Assembly (NCBI GenBank): GCA_036927565.1
Contig: JAYESD010000005.1
Location: 9,330,565-9,394,564 of the forward strand
DNA from: Tuctoria greenei
Taxonomy: Eukaryota > Streptophyta > Magnoliopsida > Poales > Poaceae
Reading direction: 5' to 3'
DNA length: 64,000 nucleotides
The notes beneath the pieces are model-generated. The model was given only the letters and a program-made list of their open reading frames with translations, searched no databases and had not been told where the DNA came from. The first letter of the stretch is position 1. Every line of letters starts with the position of its first letter. This document shows positions 44,656-56,029 of this stretch, one piece after another. The position numbers and the translations under genes were made by a program.

Positions 44656-46207
44656 ATTGCATATGATCCTGATCCACCTTCTCCATTTATTGGTGGATCC
44701 CTGAACGGCCTTGATAGTGCATTCTACTGGGCACAGTAGGTCTAGCCTCTAAACTGTTCATGATCGTTCTTTCCACAAAGTTTCCTTTTTCAAAATTTTG
44801 AGACTGCGTGGGTTTGGGTTCTGATTTTGAGATCAGGATTTATGGCTTGAAATGCATTATTAATCTTCATGCGGCTCCTGGTTCACAAAATGGAATGGAG
44901 CACAGCGCTAGCAGAGATGGTTCAGCAGATTGGCCTTCAGAAGCTAACATAGAGAAAACATTGATGTCATTAAGTTTCTGGCTCAAAGGTAACATGGATA
45001 CTTTCTTTGGTGTGTGTTTTTGGTTTGCAACAGGACGATTTTGTTGCCAGTGGCAAGAAAGTTTCTTCATCATGCCATGAATAACATGAGGTTTGTGAAG
45101 GCACCAGCAAGTTTGAGATGGGCTTTAAATGCCTCAACTCCCATCCATAGCTGGCCTTATAAACACAGACATTAGACATTGTCCAGACATGTACTAGATT
45201 GATATAATTTTTGGTTACTTCTGAATTCATCACCTGCTTGAGACTTTGAGCTATAAGAATGTTAAATCTGTTTACTAATGAGAAAAATACACAAATGTAA
45301 TCCTGTTTTGGGTCCAGTGATAATTTATTCAAAATCACAATACCTTAGTCCTAGCAAAGGCATTCCATTGATCCTAACAAAGTCATGGTGTATTTTACCT
45401 GCAGATATGCAGATAATCCATCACTCCTGGGCATTTAGCTCTTGAATGAACCTTTTGCAGCTACCGTCCCGCTTGATACTTTAGTGTCGTATTACAAAGC
45501 AGGATACAAGATCGTACGCAGTTATTCGGACACAACTTATGTCATATTCTGCCAGAGGATTGGGGATGCAGACCCAACAGAGCTTTACAAGGCTTACCTC
45601 GGCCCAACTAACACGGTTGCAGACTTGCATTACTATAACCTCTTTAATCCTTATTTTGAAAAACTTAATGCAACAGAGAATATACAGTACATTTATAAGA
45701 ACAGAATGCCTCAAGTACAGACCTTGAATCGCGCAAATGGACCTCTTGTTTTTATTGGTAGGTATGCATACTTATTTTCAGCAGTTCTGTATATGGTAAG
45801 CATATTTTGTCCAAATGCTAACCTTTACAAAAAAAGGTTTCATATAGGACATTCATTTTTTTTCTGATGTAATCATATAGGACATTCATTGTCCTGCCAT
45901 TTTTAACGAAAAGTGTTTTGTCCTTCAACCATTTAGAAAAATGTCTTTTCTGTACCAGATACTAATCATTCTTCATTTGAACCTTATAGGTATGCCCTAT
46001 AGTAATTTATTTCCCCCTTGCTGTTACTTATTCAGGGAGTGGGCGAATGAATGGAATGTGACAGATGCTTCACGCTTCCAATATCAACTGTTTGGAAAAG
46101 CCCAATCAGAGGTCTATGACGAAGCATCGTTTGGATGGTCTTATTGGACACTCAAGTGCAACAGTGTGCACTGGGACTATGAATGGAACAAAAGGAATAT
46201 TGGATGA

Positions 46208-48401
46208 GATGTTCATCTGTGCTACTTTTACCCTACTGCTTTTAACACCCGGCAAAACATTGTTTACTGCAGTTACATACCTATTTATTCTTCAATTGGC
46301 TAAGTCATGGTGCACTGTGTTATTCTGAGCTTAGTTGTTGTATATCAGTTAACCTGATAATCATCATTCTGAACATGGTTACCATATACTAATATACTAT
46401 GGATTAGCGAGTAGACTTCAGATGGATTGTAGAATCCAGTGCTATCATTATTAACCTTTTAGAGAAAAAAAGGGTGTGCCATCATTGTTGTTTGAAATGT
46501 TGCTTGATGCAGCAGCAAATGATTTCTTCTAAACTCCAATACAGTATATTCATGTCCTCCGTTGAAATGATATTTCTTTCCTTGTAGGTGGTTCGCCATT
46601 GGGAAGCCCAAACTATATGTTGCTTGTGGCTGCATGCATGATGTACTTTTTGTCTCTAGTATCATGATGCGAGGAGAAACTTACCAATAGAAGACAGCCT
46701 GATCGCGCCTACGAATTAAAGTAAGATAACCCGACAGGCATAGAGCCTCTCTAATTTTGAGTACTGTAATCTATTAGTCAAAATGTCTATGTAATGAGAA
46801 TGAGAACTCAATGTACAGTTCGTTCATTTTTCGATCTGCCAGTACTCATTTTGCAAACCCCCGGACGTCACGGCCAGAGAGGGAAAGGCGGCCTTTGCTG
46901 GGAAAAGTAAACCCGAAGGTGTTCTTGCCCTGCTGATGAACTCTTCCAGTCTGCTTATCCGATATCCAAATTAAAGAAACGTCTTTGCCGATGCTGACAT
47001 GTTTGAAATATGAACCCCTGAATTTGTCTCATTTTGTGTCGTGTTTTCCTGCCTGCTGCTTTCGCCGTCACCTAGTTTGTTGCCTACGTACGTGTATGGC
47101 ACAAGGCCGTTGCTTATTCGTCCGTGCCTGGAAGTGATGGGTTCTTCGTCCACGGCTCAGTCCTCACACAAGGTGTTACAAGTTGAAAAGCCACGTATTC
47201 CCTTCTTCGATCTCCAGACGCACGGAGCATAATAGGTCGGCGGCAACAGCCCCGTCGTGTCGCCGAAAACATTGATGAACGCTGCAAGTGGTAGGTGTTT
47301 CGCTTCTCTTTACGTGACAGTATCCACCAGAACCCTGCGCTCGTAGTCAACGGATTTACACCAGTACTTACCGTCGCCATCACGGTGCCGCCACGTACGT
47401 GCATCGCAGGTTTTCGTGCGCCTGACGCCACGAGAATTATCTCACCCTTCGTTCCACTTGCTTGCTCATTCATGCTGCCAGAAGTACCCGATCACCCACA
47501 CGGGACCGTACGATCACCATCCGACGGCAGCGGAAGGCGTCAGGTCTTGTCTCGTCTGGAAAATCCATAAGCCATCCGGATCCGGCCATGGCAGCTGTCG
47601 GGTTTTGACTAGCCGCATGGGTTGGACTCCGGGAAAGGGATAGTTTACGTCGCCGTCCTTGGCTGCCCACGCAAAGGTCGTTTGGTCCGGTCGTTACCGG
47701 TGGCTCATCGCTCATTAGTCTACTTAATTGACCGTTCTATTCAATCCTGCTCTGCTCCACCTACCGTGATCTATACATTTTTAGAGGAACTCGTGCTTTG
47801 GAAAGAACAGTATCCCAAATGTAAGTTTAAAATGACCCGAGTAATTAAGGTGCGCGAAGCTCAGTTTAGTTCAGTTCTGCCTACCACGATCGGGAGAGGA
47901 AGATGAATCGCGCAATTTGCACGCCCGCAGCTCGCGGGATCCACGTGGACCCCGGCCGGGCCGGTGCTGCGTTGATCAGATCAAAGTGCAGGCAGAATCG
48001 CGACGCGAAGCCGGCGCAGGGAAAGAGATCGGATGGATCGTCGCAGCACCGGATGCTCCGCCCACCATCGAGCCCTGTCTGACCGCACCAACCACCATCG
48101 TTTATGCCAGATCGTACCAAACCAGCGACCAAAAACACCCAGCGTTCTGCAGGCTCCAGGCGTGCGAAAACGCTTGTTTTTCTCGTGGATTTCAACGATT
48201 CGTTCCTGGCCGTGTTGATGCTGCTTCCGTGCTTCGGTCCCACGGCACGGCGCCTGTCACCACGCGCGCCGTTTTATCTCGTCCCCCTCCCGACCCACGC
48301 ACGAACGCACGCCACTCTGCTCTCTCTGCTTCTCTCTTTGCTCGATTAATACTCCCACCGAAAAAGGAGACGAGAGAAGCAAGCACACTGACCCCAGGTA
48401 C
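46208..48401. other. Intergenic region upstream of the ATL gene
   Basis: 46208-46850 is probably old 3'-UTR and flank of the GH5 gene. 46850-48400 becomes GC-rich and should contain the ATL promoter and 5' UTR. Frames on both strands overlap heavily and none is recognisable. I see no clear TATA box; AT-rich candidates lie near 48344-48352. Confidence 0.5.
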
Positions 48402-49538
48402 ATGGACCCGAGCAATGGCTGCCGGCTCCTGCTCCTCGTCGCGGTCGCTCTATCCGGCGCGGCTGTTGATCCGGTAGCGGCGCAGGAGGGCGCGCCGAGG
48501 GGGCCGGGGCCCAGCAACTTCAACCCGTCCATGGCGATCGTGATGGTCGTGATCGTCACCGCCTTCTTCCTACTGGGGTTCTTCTCCATCTACCTCCGGC
48601 GCTGCGCGGGGCCGCCGCTCGGCGGTCCCGACGAGTACCAGGCGCGGCAGCCGGGCGGCGGCGGGATCGTCACGTTCGCGGCGTCCCGGTCAAGGAGGAC
48701 GCGCGGGCTGGACCGGGCCGTGCTGGACTCGTTCCCGACCATGGCGTACGCCGACGTCAAGGCGCACAAGGCCGGCAAGGGCGCGCTCGAGTGCGCCGTC
48801 TGCCTCAGCGAGTTCGACGACGACGAGACGCTCCGCCTCCTGCCCCGGTGCGCCCATGCGTTCCACGCCGACTGCATCGACGCCTGGCTCGCGTCGCACG
48901 TCACCTGCCCCGTCTGCCGCGCCGTCCTCCTCCCCGACGCGGAGGCCTCTGCTGCGCCGGCTCCGGTAGGTGCCGCCTCCAACGCAGAGCAAGGCGGAGC
49001 CGCCCCTGCCGCGCCACTGGAGCAGGTGGCGGTCGTTGTCGTCGTTCCAGACGAGGAGACCGAGGAAGAGAGGATCAGGAGGGAGGAGGCTGCCGAGCTG
49101 ATCCGGATCGGTAGCGTGAAACGCGCGCTACGCAGTAAGTCCGCCCGGCGCCCCGGCGCGCTGTTCCCGCGCTCATACACCACGGGAAACTCGCTCGCCG
49201 GCGCGCCCGTGGTCGCCGGCAGCACGGATCGGTACACGCTGAGGCTGCCGGCGGACGTGCTCCAAGAGGTCTTCGCGGCGAGCAAGCTTCGTCGGTCAGC
49301 GAGCGTGCAAGAATTCTGGACGCGCCGCGGTTTCGGCGGCGCTCGCTCCGGGAGGAGCATCCGGCTCGGCCAGTCCGGCCGGTGGCCCAACATGTCGGTC
49401 CTGGCGAGGCTGCCGGCGTGGGGCTCCATGCGGCGTAGCGAAGTTGACGCGCCGGTCAAGGACGTGAAGGGCGCTGGCGCCGGCAAGTCCACGGAGGAGT
49501 GCGACGGCGGGGCCTGCCCACTTGGAGACCGTGTTTGA
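48402..49538 (+). CDS. RING-H2 finger E3 ubiquitin ligase, ATL family
   Basis: Intronless 378-codon gene, typical of ATL proteins. Residues 1-27 are a signal-like hydrophobic start ending VAAQ. A transmembrane helix follows at ~44-66 (IVMVVIVTAFFLLGFFSIYL). Then comes the ATL GLD motif (RGLDRAVLDSFP) and a RING-H2 domain at ~130-171 with spacing C-x2-C-x15-C-x-H-x2-H-x2-C-x10-C-x2-C and the ATL signature HAFHADCIDAWL. The C-terminal half has an acidic EEERIRREEAAEL segment and basic/serine-rich stretches as in the ATL6/ATL31 group. The protein should sit in a membrane and transfer ubiquitin from an E2 to targets; this group is linked to defence and carbon/nitrogen signalling. Intact; the strongest host gene in the window. 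Confidence 0.95.
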   Translation: MDPSNGCRLLLLVAVALSGAAVDPVAAQEGAPRGPGPSNFNPSMAIVMVVIVTAFFLLGFFSIYLRRCAGPPLGGPDEYQARQPGGGGIVTFAASRSRRTRGLDRAVLDSFPTMAYADVKAHKAGKGALECAVCLSEFDDDETLRLLPRCAHAFHADCIDAWLASHVTCPVCRAVLLPDAEASAAPAPVGAASNAEQGGAAPAAPLEQVAVVVVVPDEETEEERIRREEAAELIRIGSVKRALRSKSARRPGALFPRSYTTGNSLAGAPVVAGSTDRYTLRLPADVLQEVFAASKLRRSASVQEFWTRRGFGGARSGRSIRLGQSGRWPNMSVLARLPAWGSMRRSEVDAPVKDVKGAGAGKSTEECDGGACPLGDRV

Positions 49539-51191
49539 CGTGGCTTTTCCGCGTTAGGTCTAGGCGCTCATAGTACTCCGGTCCAGAACAGTAAAAGTTA
49601 GGTTCCCTCCCGTCCAATGTCCTTGTCGTGGCCGTTAATCCCACACTTTTGGGCGGCAAATTTAAAGAGAGTGTGTACATAAAATTAACTATCTATGTTA
49701 AAAAGAGATCTCCATTCATTTGGTTCTTTACAATCAGGGAGGTACCAAACTCATTACAATCATATATTCTTTCATTCCAAATGTCTCTTGTTTTCCTTTC
49801 CCGTATTTTTCATTTCATTGTTTCCCCAATTGCATCAATGCCCTTCCGTCCCTAAAAGCTGTTGCCTTTTAGATCATTTCTGAACTGAAAGTCTGAAGAC
49901 CGAAGAAGTACTTCGTTTGTCTATTCTTGTATGATGATATAGGGTGCTTTCATCGTTCTTGTCGGTGCATTATAACAAACCCAATAATACTAAAAATGAG
50001 TTTTAAGAACGTAGAAACATTTTGGTCGCCCCAATCTCAAATATAATTCCAATAAGCAAGTACAGCGGACGTGTTTTCTAACAGATCACTGCTGTAGCAA
50101 TTTCATGTTACTGGTCCATCCGAACAATTAGACAGCAACTACTCCTGCAAGAACCAAATCAACATTTAATTTTGGTTTGAAGGCCGTACCAGTCTAACAG
50201 ATTCATACGCAGTGTGAAGCTAGTAAAGGGTCCTGCTGCAATTTTCAAGCACGTTCACAATCGGGGACGGCAAATTCTGGAGCCAAGATTCAGATTCAGA
50301 ATCCGATAGTTCTTGTGAGTATTCGGGCGATGCTGATCTCGTCACCCAGACGACTGCATGCTCGTCGGGGCTAGCACGGCCTCAGATTTCCAGGTAAACT
50401 CGGGTACGTCAGGTTCACGCTGAGATTGCAGGTATAACGGAGAAGAAGGTTCAGCGTCGATGAAACGCCCCACCTACGACTACGTGCACTCGCCATTGAA
50501 GTCCAAGTCTTGGGAAGGCCCGCTTCCAAAACCACGCATTTGTCAGCCGAGAATGATCAGGGATTTCCTTGGCCCGGCAGTGCAGCTGCACTCTAACGGA
50601 AATTCGCCGGAGTCGAGACCGACGGCCAGCCGGTCACTGGGCCAGAAAAAAAAATCGTGGGCCGGTCACTGGCCTAACCCGCAGAGGCCGGGCGGCGGTC
50701 TAGCATCACTCCATCGACGCCTAACGAACCATCGACGCAAGTCAAATTCTAACCAACCCCGCACCTGCACTGGCACCGCTTCAGCCGATCGGCGATCGTT
50801 CGCTGCCGTGCTGATGGAAGGCCGATTTTTTTTTTTCATTTTAGCATAAAAATACTGTATCAACAAAAATAGTTGCCATTTTTTTATTTCCAAATCTAGC
50901 ATGTTGTTCGCAGCTCTATAAAGCGAAGCGCTCAGTAGTCGTGCGACAGGACACGTGTCAAGCACACATCGATTCTTTTGCCGCTAGCGTTGCAGGACCC
51001 ACGAGGAGCGTCAGCTGTAGGGCGACTCACCGTACTAGTGGGCGACTCGCACATCTAAAGGGCGTCTGGGCCACCAACGCCGTCAGCCCGATGTTCATTT
51101 CTTTGTGTTCAATTATCATAAAACTTCTTATGCGTATTCTTCACATTGTGGTCTTCAAAAAACTTTATTACAATTCCTCCAAAATGGGCGT
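49539..51191. other. Intergenic region downstream of the ATL gene
   Basis: The first few hundred bases are the likely 3' UTR. The rest is unassigned, with short frames only (for example 50460-50849, low complexity and ending in a poly-T/A tract). A TATA-like CTATAAAG at about 50919 lies in unknown sequence. No transposon end is recognised until the LTR at 51192. Confidence 0.5.
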
Positions 51192-52024
51192 TGTCGACTG
51201 TTGGAGTCGGCAGATCCCCTGACACTACTAAAGTGTTGAAGGTGTTTGTAGTTCGGTTTGGGGATGCGGAGACTCAAAAAGGTGAATCACGATTGGACAC
51301 GAGAGACACAGTGGTTTACGTGGTTCGGGCCGCCTGAGCGTAATACCCTACTCCACGGGTGTGTGTGTGTATTGTATTAACTTGTGAGCTTGAGAGCGTT
51401 CGAGAGTCCGATCCCCTCGTGTATCGTCGGTTTGTCCTTTTATAGTACAAGGACAAACCGTTACAAGTCAGCCTGGCCCGACATGTGGCCCTGGCGGTTA
51501 CTAGTATTGATACACGAGATTAATTGTTGTTAATAACTTGTAACGGCTCCGACAGTGCCGTTACAGGTGTTAAGATCGTCCGATTAAGTGTCATTAACGT
51601 GGAATTAATGACAATTAATCGGGTCTTGAAGTCCACGGCTGTCCTTTGAAGATCCGGAGCCGTTACAATGTCTCCCGGAGGTTTGAAGCGGCCACCTCCG
51701 ACGTATGGACACGTGGCAGCTCCGGAGCTTGCTTGTGGGAAGCGGGAAGCTCTGGGGTGGCCTGGCACGTGTCAGGTCCGGAGCTTCTCTCGGTCAGGGG
51801 TTAAGTCCGGAGGTGCCGTTTCAGTACCTAGCCCGGAGCTTCACCCTTGCGGGTAGTAGCTCCGGTCTGACAGTACACGTGGCAACCTATGGGTTAACCA
51901 TGTTGGAGAAGCAGGTCCGGTTATGTCTGACAAGTGGGCCTCCGAGGGTCTTCAATTTGAGTAGACGTCCTTCCCTTGAGATCTTTGTAACCTCAGAGGG
52001 TGTATGGTTTTTAGGGTACCGACA
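51192..52024 (-). repeat. 3' LTR of element B
   Basis: Read on the minus strand, the LTR starts TGTCGGTACCCT, the same first 12 bases as the 3' LTR of element C, and ends CAGTCGACA. A TATA box (TATAAAAG on the minus strand) lies at 51437-51444 inside a hairpin (51428-51460). The polypurine tract CCAGGGGGCCAC (minus strand, 52025-52036) borders it. Confidence 0.85.
51428..51460 (-). promoter_or_regulatory. TATA box enclosed by a 12-bp perfect inverted repeat
   Basis: Arms CGGTTTGTCCTT (51428-51439) and AAGGACAAACCG (51449-51460) flank a 9-bp loop. The minus-strand TATAAAAG overlaps the loop and one arm. Confidence 0.7.
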
Positions 52025-52036
52025 GTGGCCCCCTGG
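52025..52036 (-). other. Polypurine tract of element B
   Basis: CCAGGGGGCCAC on the minus strand, directly next to the LTR. It should prime plus-strand DNA synthesis. A one-base variant recurs at 56180-56191 in the same element. Confidence 0.75.
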
Positions 52037-52554
52037 ACCTACCTCCGGGGAAAGTCACCGGGGTGAAGTCATTCCGTCGGAGGTGGGTCGACACTCGCGA
52101 CTCTTGAACTGGGTCTTCAAGGGTCTTTGGAGGTGCCGTTGGCAGGGCTTTACAGTTAAGTCCCGACGCGTGGCGCATCTCAGACGGCAGATAGGATCTT
52201 TGATGTGCGGATCTCTCGCAATTGAAGGTCGCCAGTTCCCGATACAAAAACCGTATCGGTTCCGCGCGCCTTGTCAGTTCGCCGCCTTTGGGTTTTCCGC
52301 CTCGTGATGACAACTGTTCGCCTGGGTAAGAGCCTCGACTTGATCGTCAGGGTGGTCCCGGGCCCCCTAGTCATCGGCAGGGTTGAATTCTTGAGTAGTA
52401 TCCTTGACTCCCCTGCAGTTTCCATCCAAGCGTTGCGAGGGCTTACTTAAGAAGGAAAGCGCACCGTCGGGAGTTCTTTACGCTTCCCATCTGTTCTTGC
52501 GCTCAAACTCCCAACTTGTGCTTTGCTCCTCTTCTCTTGCCTAGCTTTGCTGCG

Positions 52555-55500
52555 ATGGAGTTGGGTCTGCGTGAGAGTCGCTTGAAGACAGACGGCGATC
52601 TGAAGAAGGTCCGGGCCCTCATGGGGTGGTCTTCGGACTTCTTCAACCGTTCGGTCCGCGCCGGCGGAGAGCTTCCCTTTAAAAAGGAGCACTCTGGCGA
52701 GATGGTGTACTTTTCCTCGTACGCCATGGTGGGGCTGATCCCACCGTTTTCTTCTTTCTTCTTGATGCTGCTGGACTTCTATGGTCTGCAGCTGTACCAC
52801 CTTGGCCCTCACTCCATTCTCCTTGTGTCCATCTTTGTTCACTTCTGCGAGATGTGGGTGGGCATCCCACCCTGCATCGAGCTCTTCCGAACCTTCTTCA
52901 CCGTCCAAACCACCGGCCGAAGCGATGAGTATCTTGGCTTCTACTACTTCGTGAAGCGCAAGAAGTGCCCATTCAAGTACCTCCGGTCATTCCCTTCCGG
53001 GAAGTGGGATGACTGGAAGAAAGATTGAGTAGTCGTCCGGGTGGAAGAGCATGAGCGGTTGGAGCTGCCGGATGGTCTGCCCGGCATTGACACGTCGGTA
53101 TGGAGTGAAGTTCCGGTGCTGGCGGGAGCTTTCGACCCTGTCTTGACCAGAATCCGCCAATGTGTGGAGGGAGGATTTACTCCCCAGGCGGTGTTCTGCA
53201 ACTTCCTGTCCAACAGGTGGGCGCCGCTGAAGAGGAGGGAGAAGCTCGCCTGGGCCCTCAACAGCGTGATGGACGAGGATCGGGTTGAGACCGGGTTGAA
53301 GTCCAACATGGTGGGGAAGTCCTTGGAGTTTCACCTCAAGAAATTCCAACACGGAATCGACGTTGACGGAGATTACTTGACTCCGCCGCCGGCTTTCCTC
53401 CCTCTGAATGTGGAAGTTGAGTTCAGCAGGGAGCTCCGGCGAAAGATGCCCGCGCTTGACGACCTTGGTGTCGTCGAGAGAAGATCAACCACCCAGTTGG
53501 CGATCCCCGGGTTGTCTGAAGGCGGCTCCGCCCCTGCCCCACAGCCAAGAGCTGAGGTTGTCGGCAAGGGCAAAGAGTTGGCGGAAGAGCCGGAGAGCCG
53601 GAAGAGGAAGCTAAGACATGCTGACGGAAGGTCCGTCGGGCCTGCCACTTCCCCCCCAGTTCCCCGTCCTCAGGAAGGAAGATCCTCCGCCTCCGTGGCG
53701 ACTGTCCCCGTGGTGGGGTCTTTCCGGAGCGCTACTGTTCCGGCGGTGGGATCCTCCCAGAGTGCGACTGTTCCCGTGGTGGATCCCTCCGGAGGTGCCA
53801 GCTCCGGGCACGCGACTCCGGCACGAGAAGCGGTGAGGGCCTCCAGGTCCAGGAGTTCCTCCCGATCAAGGAGAGCTCCGACCCGGGAAACGCCCGCGGC
53901 TACGGCATGTCCTGGGAGTCCTCCCGGAGCTCCTATGCCGACCGTGGCCAGCCCGGATCGTCCGGGAAAGAGGTTCCGCGCAAGCTGGTGCGTGAGCCTC
54001 CCAAGGTAATTTTTCTTTCTTACCTCGATTAACTTTTAATTGTAGCATCTGTTTGCTCAATGTCTTCGTTCTTTATCTGCAGCGTTCCCAAGAAGGGGAG
54101 TGAAGCTCCGCCCTCAGCCACAGTGTCTGAGGCTGCGAGGGCTTCTGCTCCAGCTCCGGTGTCGCCCCAAGCGAAGGCTGCGACAGTTCCGGCTCCGGCT
54201 GTCGTGGTCATGGACCTCGACTCGTCTCCAGAAGTTCCCGTGGTAGCGCCGGACCACGGGATTGAAGATGCGCCAGCTGCACCCGTTCCGGAGGTGGAAG
54301 CTCCGGGTCCTGGTGCTGCAGAAGTAGAAACTCCGGCTGTTGAGTCGGAGGAAGTAGCAGTCCCGGCTTCGGAGCCGGACAGTGCTGAAGCCCCGGCGAT
54401 TGGGCCGGAGGTGGCTGAAGCCCCGGCATGCGGGCCAGAAGTTGAAGTAGTTCTGGCAGTTGAGCCGGTTACTTCTGAAGCTCCGGCCGCAGAGCCGGTG
54501 ATTGTTGGAGCGCCGGCCGCAGAGCCGGTGATTGTTGGAGCGCCGGCCGCAGAGCCGGTGGCTGAAGAGGCGAGGGAGCTTGAGCCTCCCTCAGAAGAAG
54601 TGTCCCGGCCGGAGCCAGTGGAGGCGACGACGTCGATGGTACCCGTGGCAGAGCCAGAGTGCCTGAACGAAGTCGCCGGCCCCCAGCCTGAGGGGGCAAA
54701 TGAAGACTTGGTGGCGGGACCTCCTTCGGTGGCGACTGAGGCCATCCCGGAGGAGGGCCCTAGCGCTTTGGAAGCTCGGGGTTCCACTCTCGTAGAGTGG
54801 GACCCAATTTTTGTAAGTGAAGACCCACTGGAACTAGCGGAAGAGACCCCAGCAGGTCCGGAGCCCATCTCTCTGTCGATGTCCATCGACAACGCCTGCT
54901 CCAGTCTACGTCAGGTCCAACTGGCCTTCTTCCACGACAGCAAGGCTCTTGAAGAGGAGCGCCAAACCCTTAGGCGGTGGCGTAATCGGCTCCAATTCGA
55001 GACTAAGCTGGCGCAGTCGAGGCTTGCGGATGACAAGGAATGGATTAGGCGGGAGAAGATCCGCCTGGAGCTCTGGGGTGAGCTGCTGGACGAGAGGGAG
55101 AGCATGACGCACGCCCTCGACGCTCAATCCCGGGAGTTCCACGACCAAGCTAAGGCTGCTAACGACGCGGCCAATGCTCGGTTTGATCAGCTCGAGGCCA
55201 TCAGCACCGCACTCACCAAGCGCCAAGAGGCACTTGAAGGAAGGGAAAGACGGCTCGAGGATGAGGAGCAAAAACTCCTGGAGCTACGGGATGACGTCTT
55301 GCGGCGGGAAGAAGAGCTCGCCAAGAAAACAGCTCTGGCGGACAAGGGCCTCGAGGAGCGTGCTAAGAAATTTGAAGAGCGCTGCCTCGAGGAGGAGGAG
55401 AAGACCTGGGTGCGGGGGCAGGAACTCTACGAATACGAGTGTGCCCTTGTCGCCCGGGAGAAGAAAGTAGAGGCTAGGGAGAAGGACCTGGTCGACCGTC

Positions 55501-56024
55501 GGAACAAGATCCACCTCCGGGAGGAGGAGCTCGGAAGGCTTGAGAAGCGGGTTGCTGCGAAGATCCAGCAGAACGCCAAAGAAGTTGAGCGCCTCTCCCG
55601 CGAGAATTCGGAGCTGACGGCGGCCCGGAGATCCCTGGAAGAGATGAAGAACCTGAGGAAGGCGGACTCCCTGCAAATTTGGGAGTTCCTGAGCAAGGCC
55701 GACGATGCGCTGGCGCCGATGGGTTTCAGCCCCGTGCTCCCGGATGATCCGGAGCCGGAGCCGGACCTTGCGTTGCAAGCGTTGAGCGCCGCGGGCAGCA
55801 AGCTCTCCAAGGTGGGCGATGTCATCGCGGACCAACTGGAGGTCGAGGGGCAATCCCTGGCTAGGAACGTCACAGAGTATGTGTTGACGTGCTACACCAG
55901 CCGGAACCCTCGATTTCCTCTGGACCCGGTGCTTGAAGGCCCCGTCGAAGGAGAAAGCGAAGCTACCCGAGCCAGCGTGTCGGAGGTCGCCCAGAAGGTC
56001 GCCGAGTTCTTCCATAGGGTCTAG
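52555..56024 (+). pseudogene. Antisense accessory gene of element B (one intron, one stop)
   Basis: The start is ATG 52555 (MELGLRESRLKTDGDLKKVR). Exon 1 runs to 54005, an intron from GT 54006 to AG 54081-54082 keeps the frame, and exon 2 runs from 54083 to the stop at 56022-56024. The only break is TGA at 53026-53028, where the frame continues with VVVRVEEHE. Exon 1 encodes a globular-looking domain (YAMVGLIPPFSSFFLMLLDFYGLQ, LTRIRQCVEGGFTPQAV), similar in style to plant-transposon-associated proteins. The middle is low-complexity P/S/A/E sequence with a 10-residue repeat. Residues after SIDNACSSLRQVQLAF form a long coiled coil, and the C-terminus has DVIADQLEVEGQSLARNVTEY. A decayed homologue lies in element C. 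Function unknown. Confidence 0.8.
54481..54560 (+). repeat. 30-bp tandem repeat within the antisense gene
   Basis: Two full units and one partial (54481, 54511, 54541), each encoding APAAEPVIVG. The length is a multiple of three, so the frame is kept. Confidence 0.85.
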
Positions 56025-56029
56025 GACCG

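Larger units (their letters stand above)
38470..46207 (+). pseudogene. Glycoside hydrolase family 5 exo-beta-glucanase-like gene (fascin-like domain plus GH5), dead
   Basis: Plant glucan 1,3-beta-glucosidase-like gene of the type with a fascin-like domain before GH5. Exons: 38470-38545 (signal peptide MMRFPRADLFIVGFLSALQLA), 38667-38773, 38866-38985, 39168-39347, 39485-39643, 39751-39846 plus 44656-44735 (one exon split by element D), 44837-44989, 45405-45757 and 46036-46207. The fascin-like part spans exons 3-5; GH5 landmarks include IINLHAAPGSQNG, LLNEPFAA with the acid/base glutamate, and SFGWSYW. It is dead: an 8-bp duplication shifts the frame after VRIP, element D interrupts the exon, one base is missing in exon 44837-44989, and a TAG replaces Glu in the LGIELLNEP context. 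The enzyme would be secreted and act on cell-wall or conjugated glucosides. The last exon junction (46036) also looks altered. Confidence 0.88.

Noticed and set aside
47881..48477. Overlapping frames of 120-186 codons upstream of the ATL gene on both strands
   Set aside because: GC-rich promoter and 5'-UTR sequence gives long chance frames in several phases; no domain is recognisable.
48590..49492. 300-codon minus-strand frame opposite the ATL gene
   Set aside because: It is a GC-skew shadow of an intact RING-H2 gene; the plus-strand motifs are decisive.
54029..54892. 287-codon minus-strand frame rich in S, T, G and A
   Set aside because: It is the complement of the low-complexity P/A/E region of the antisense gene.
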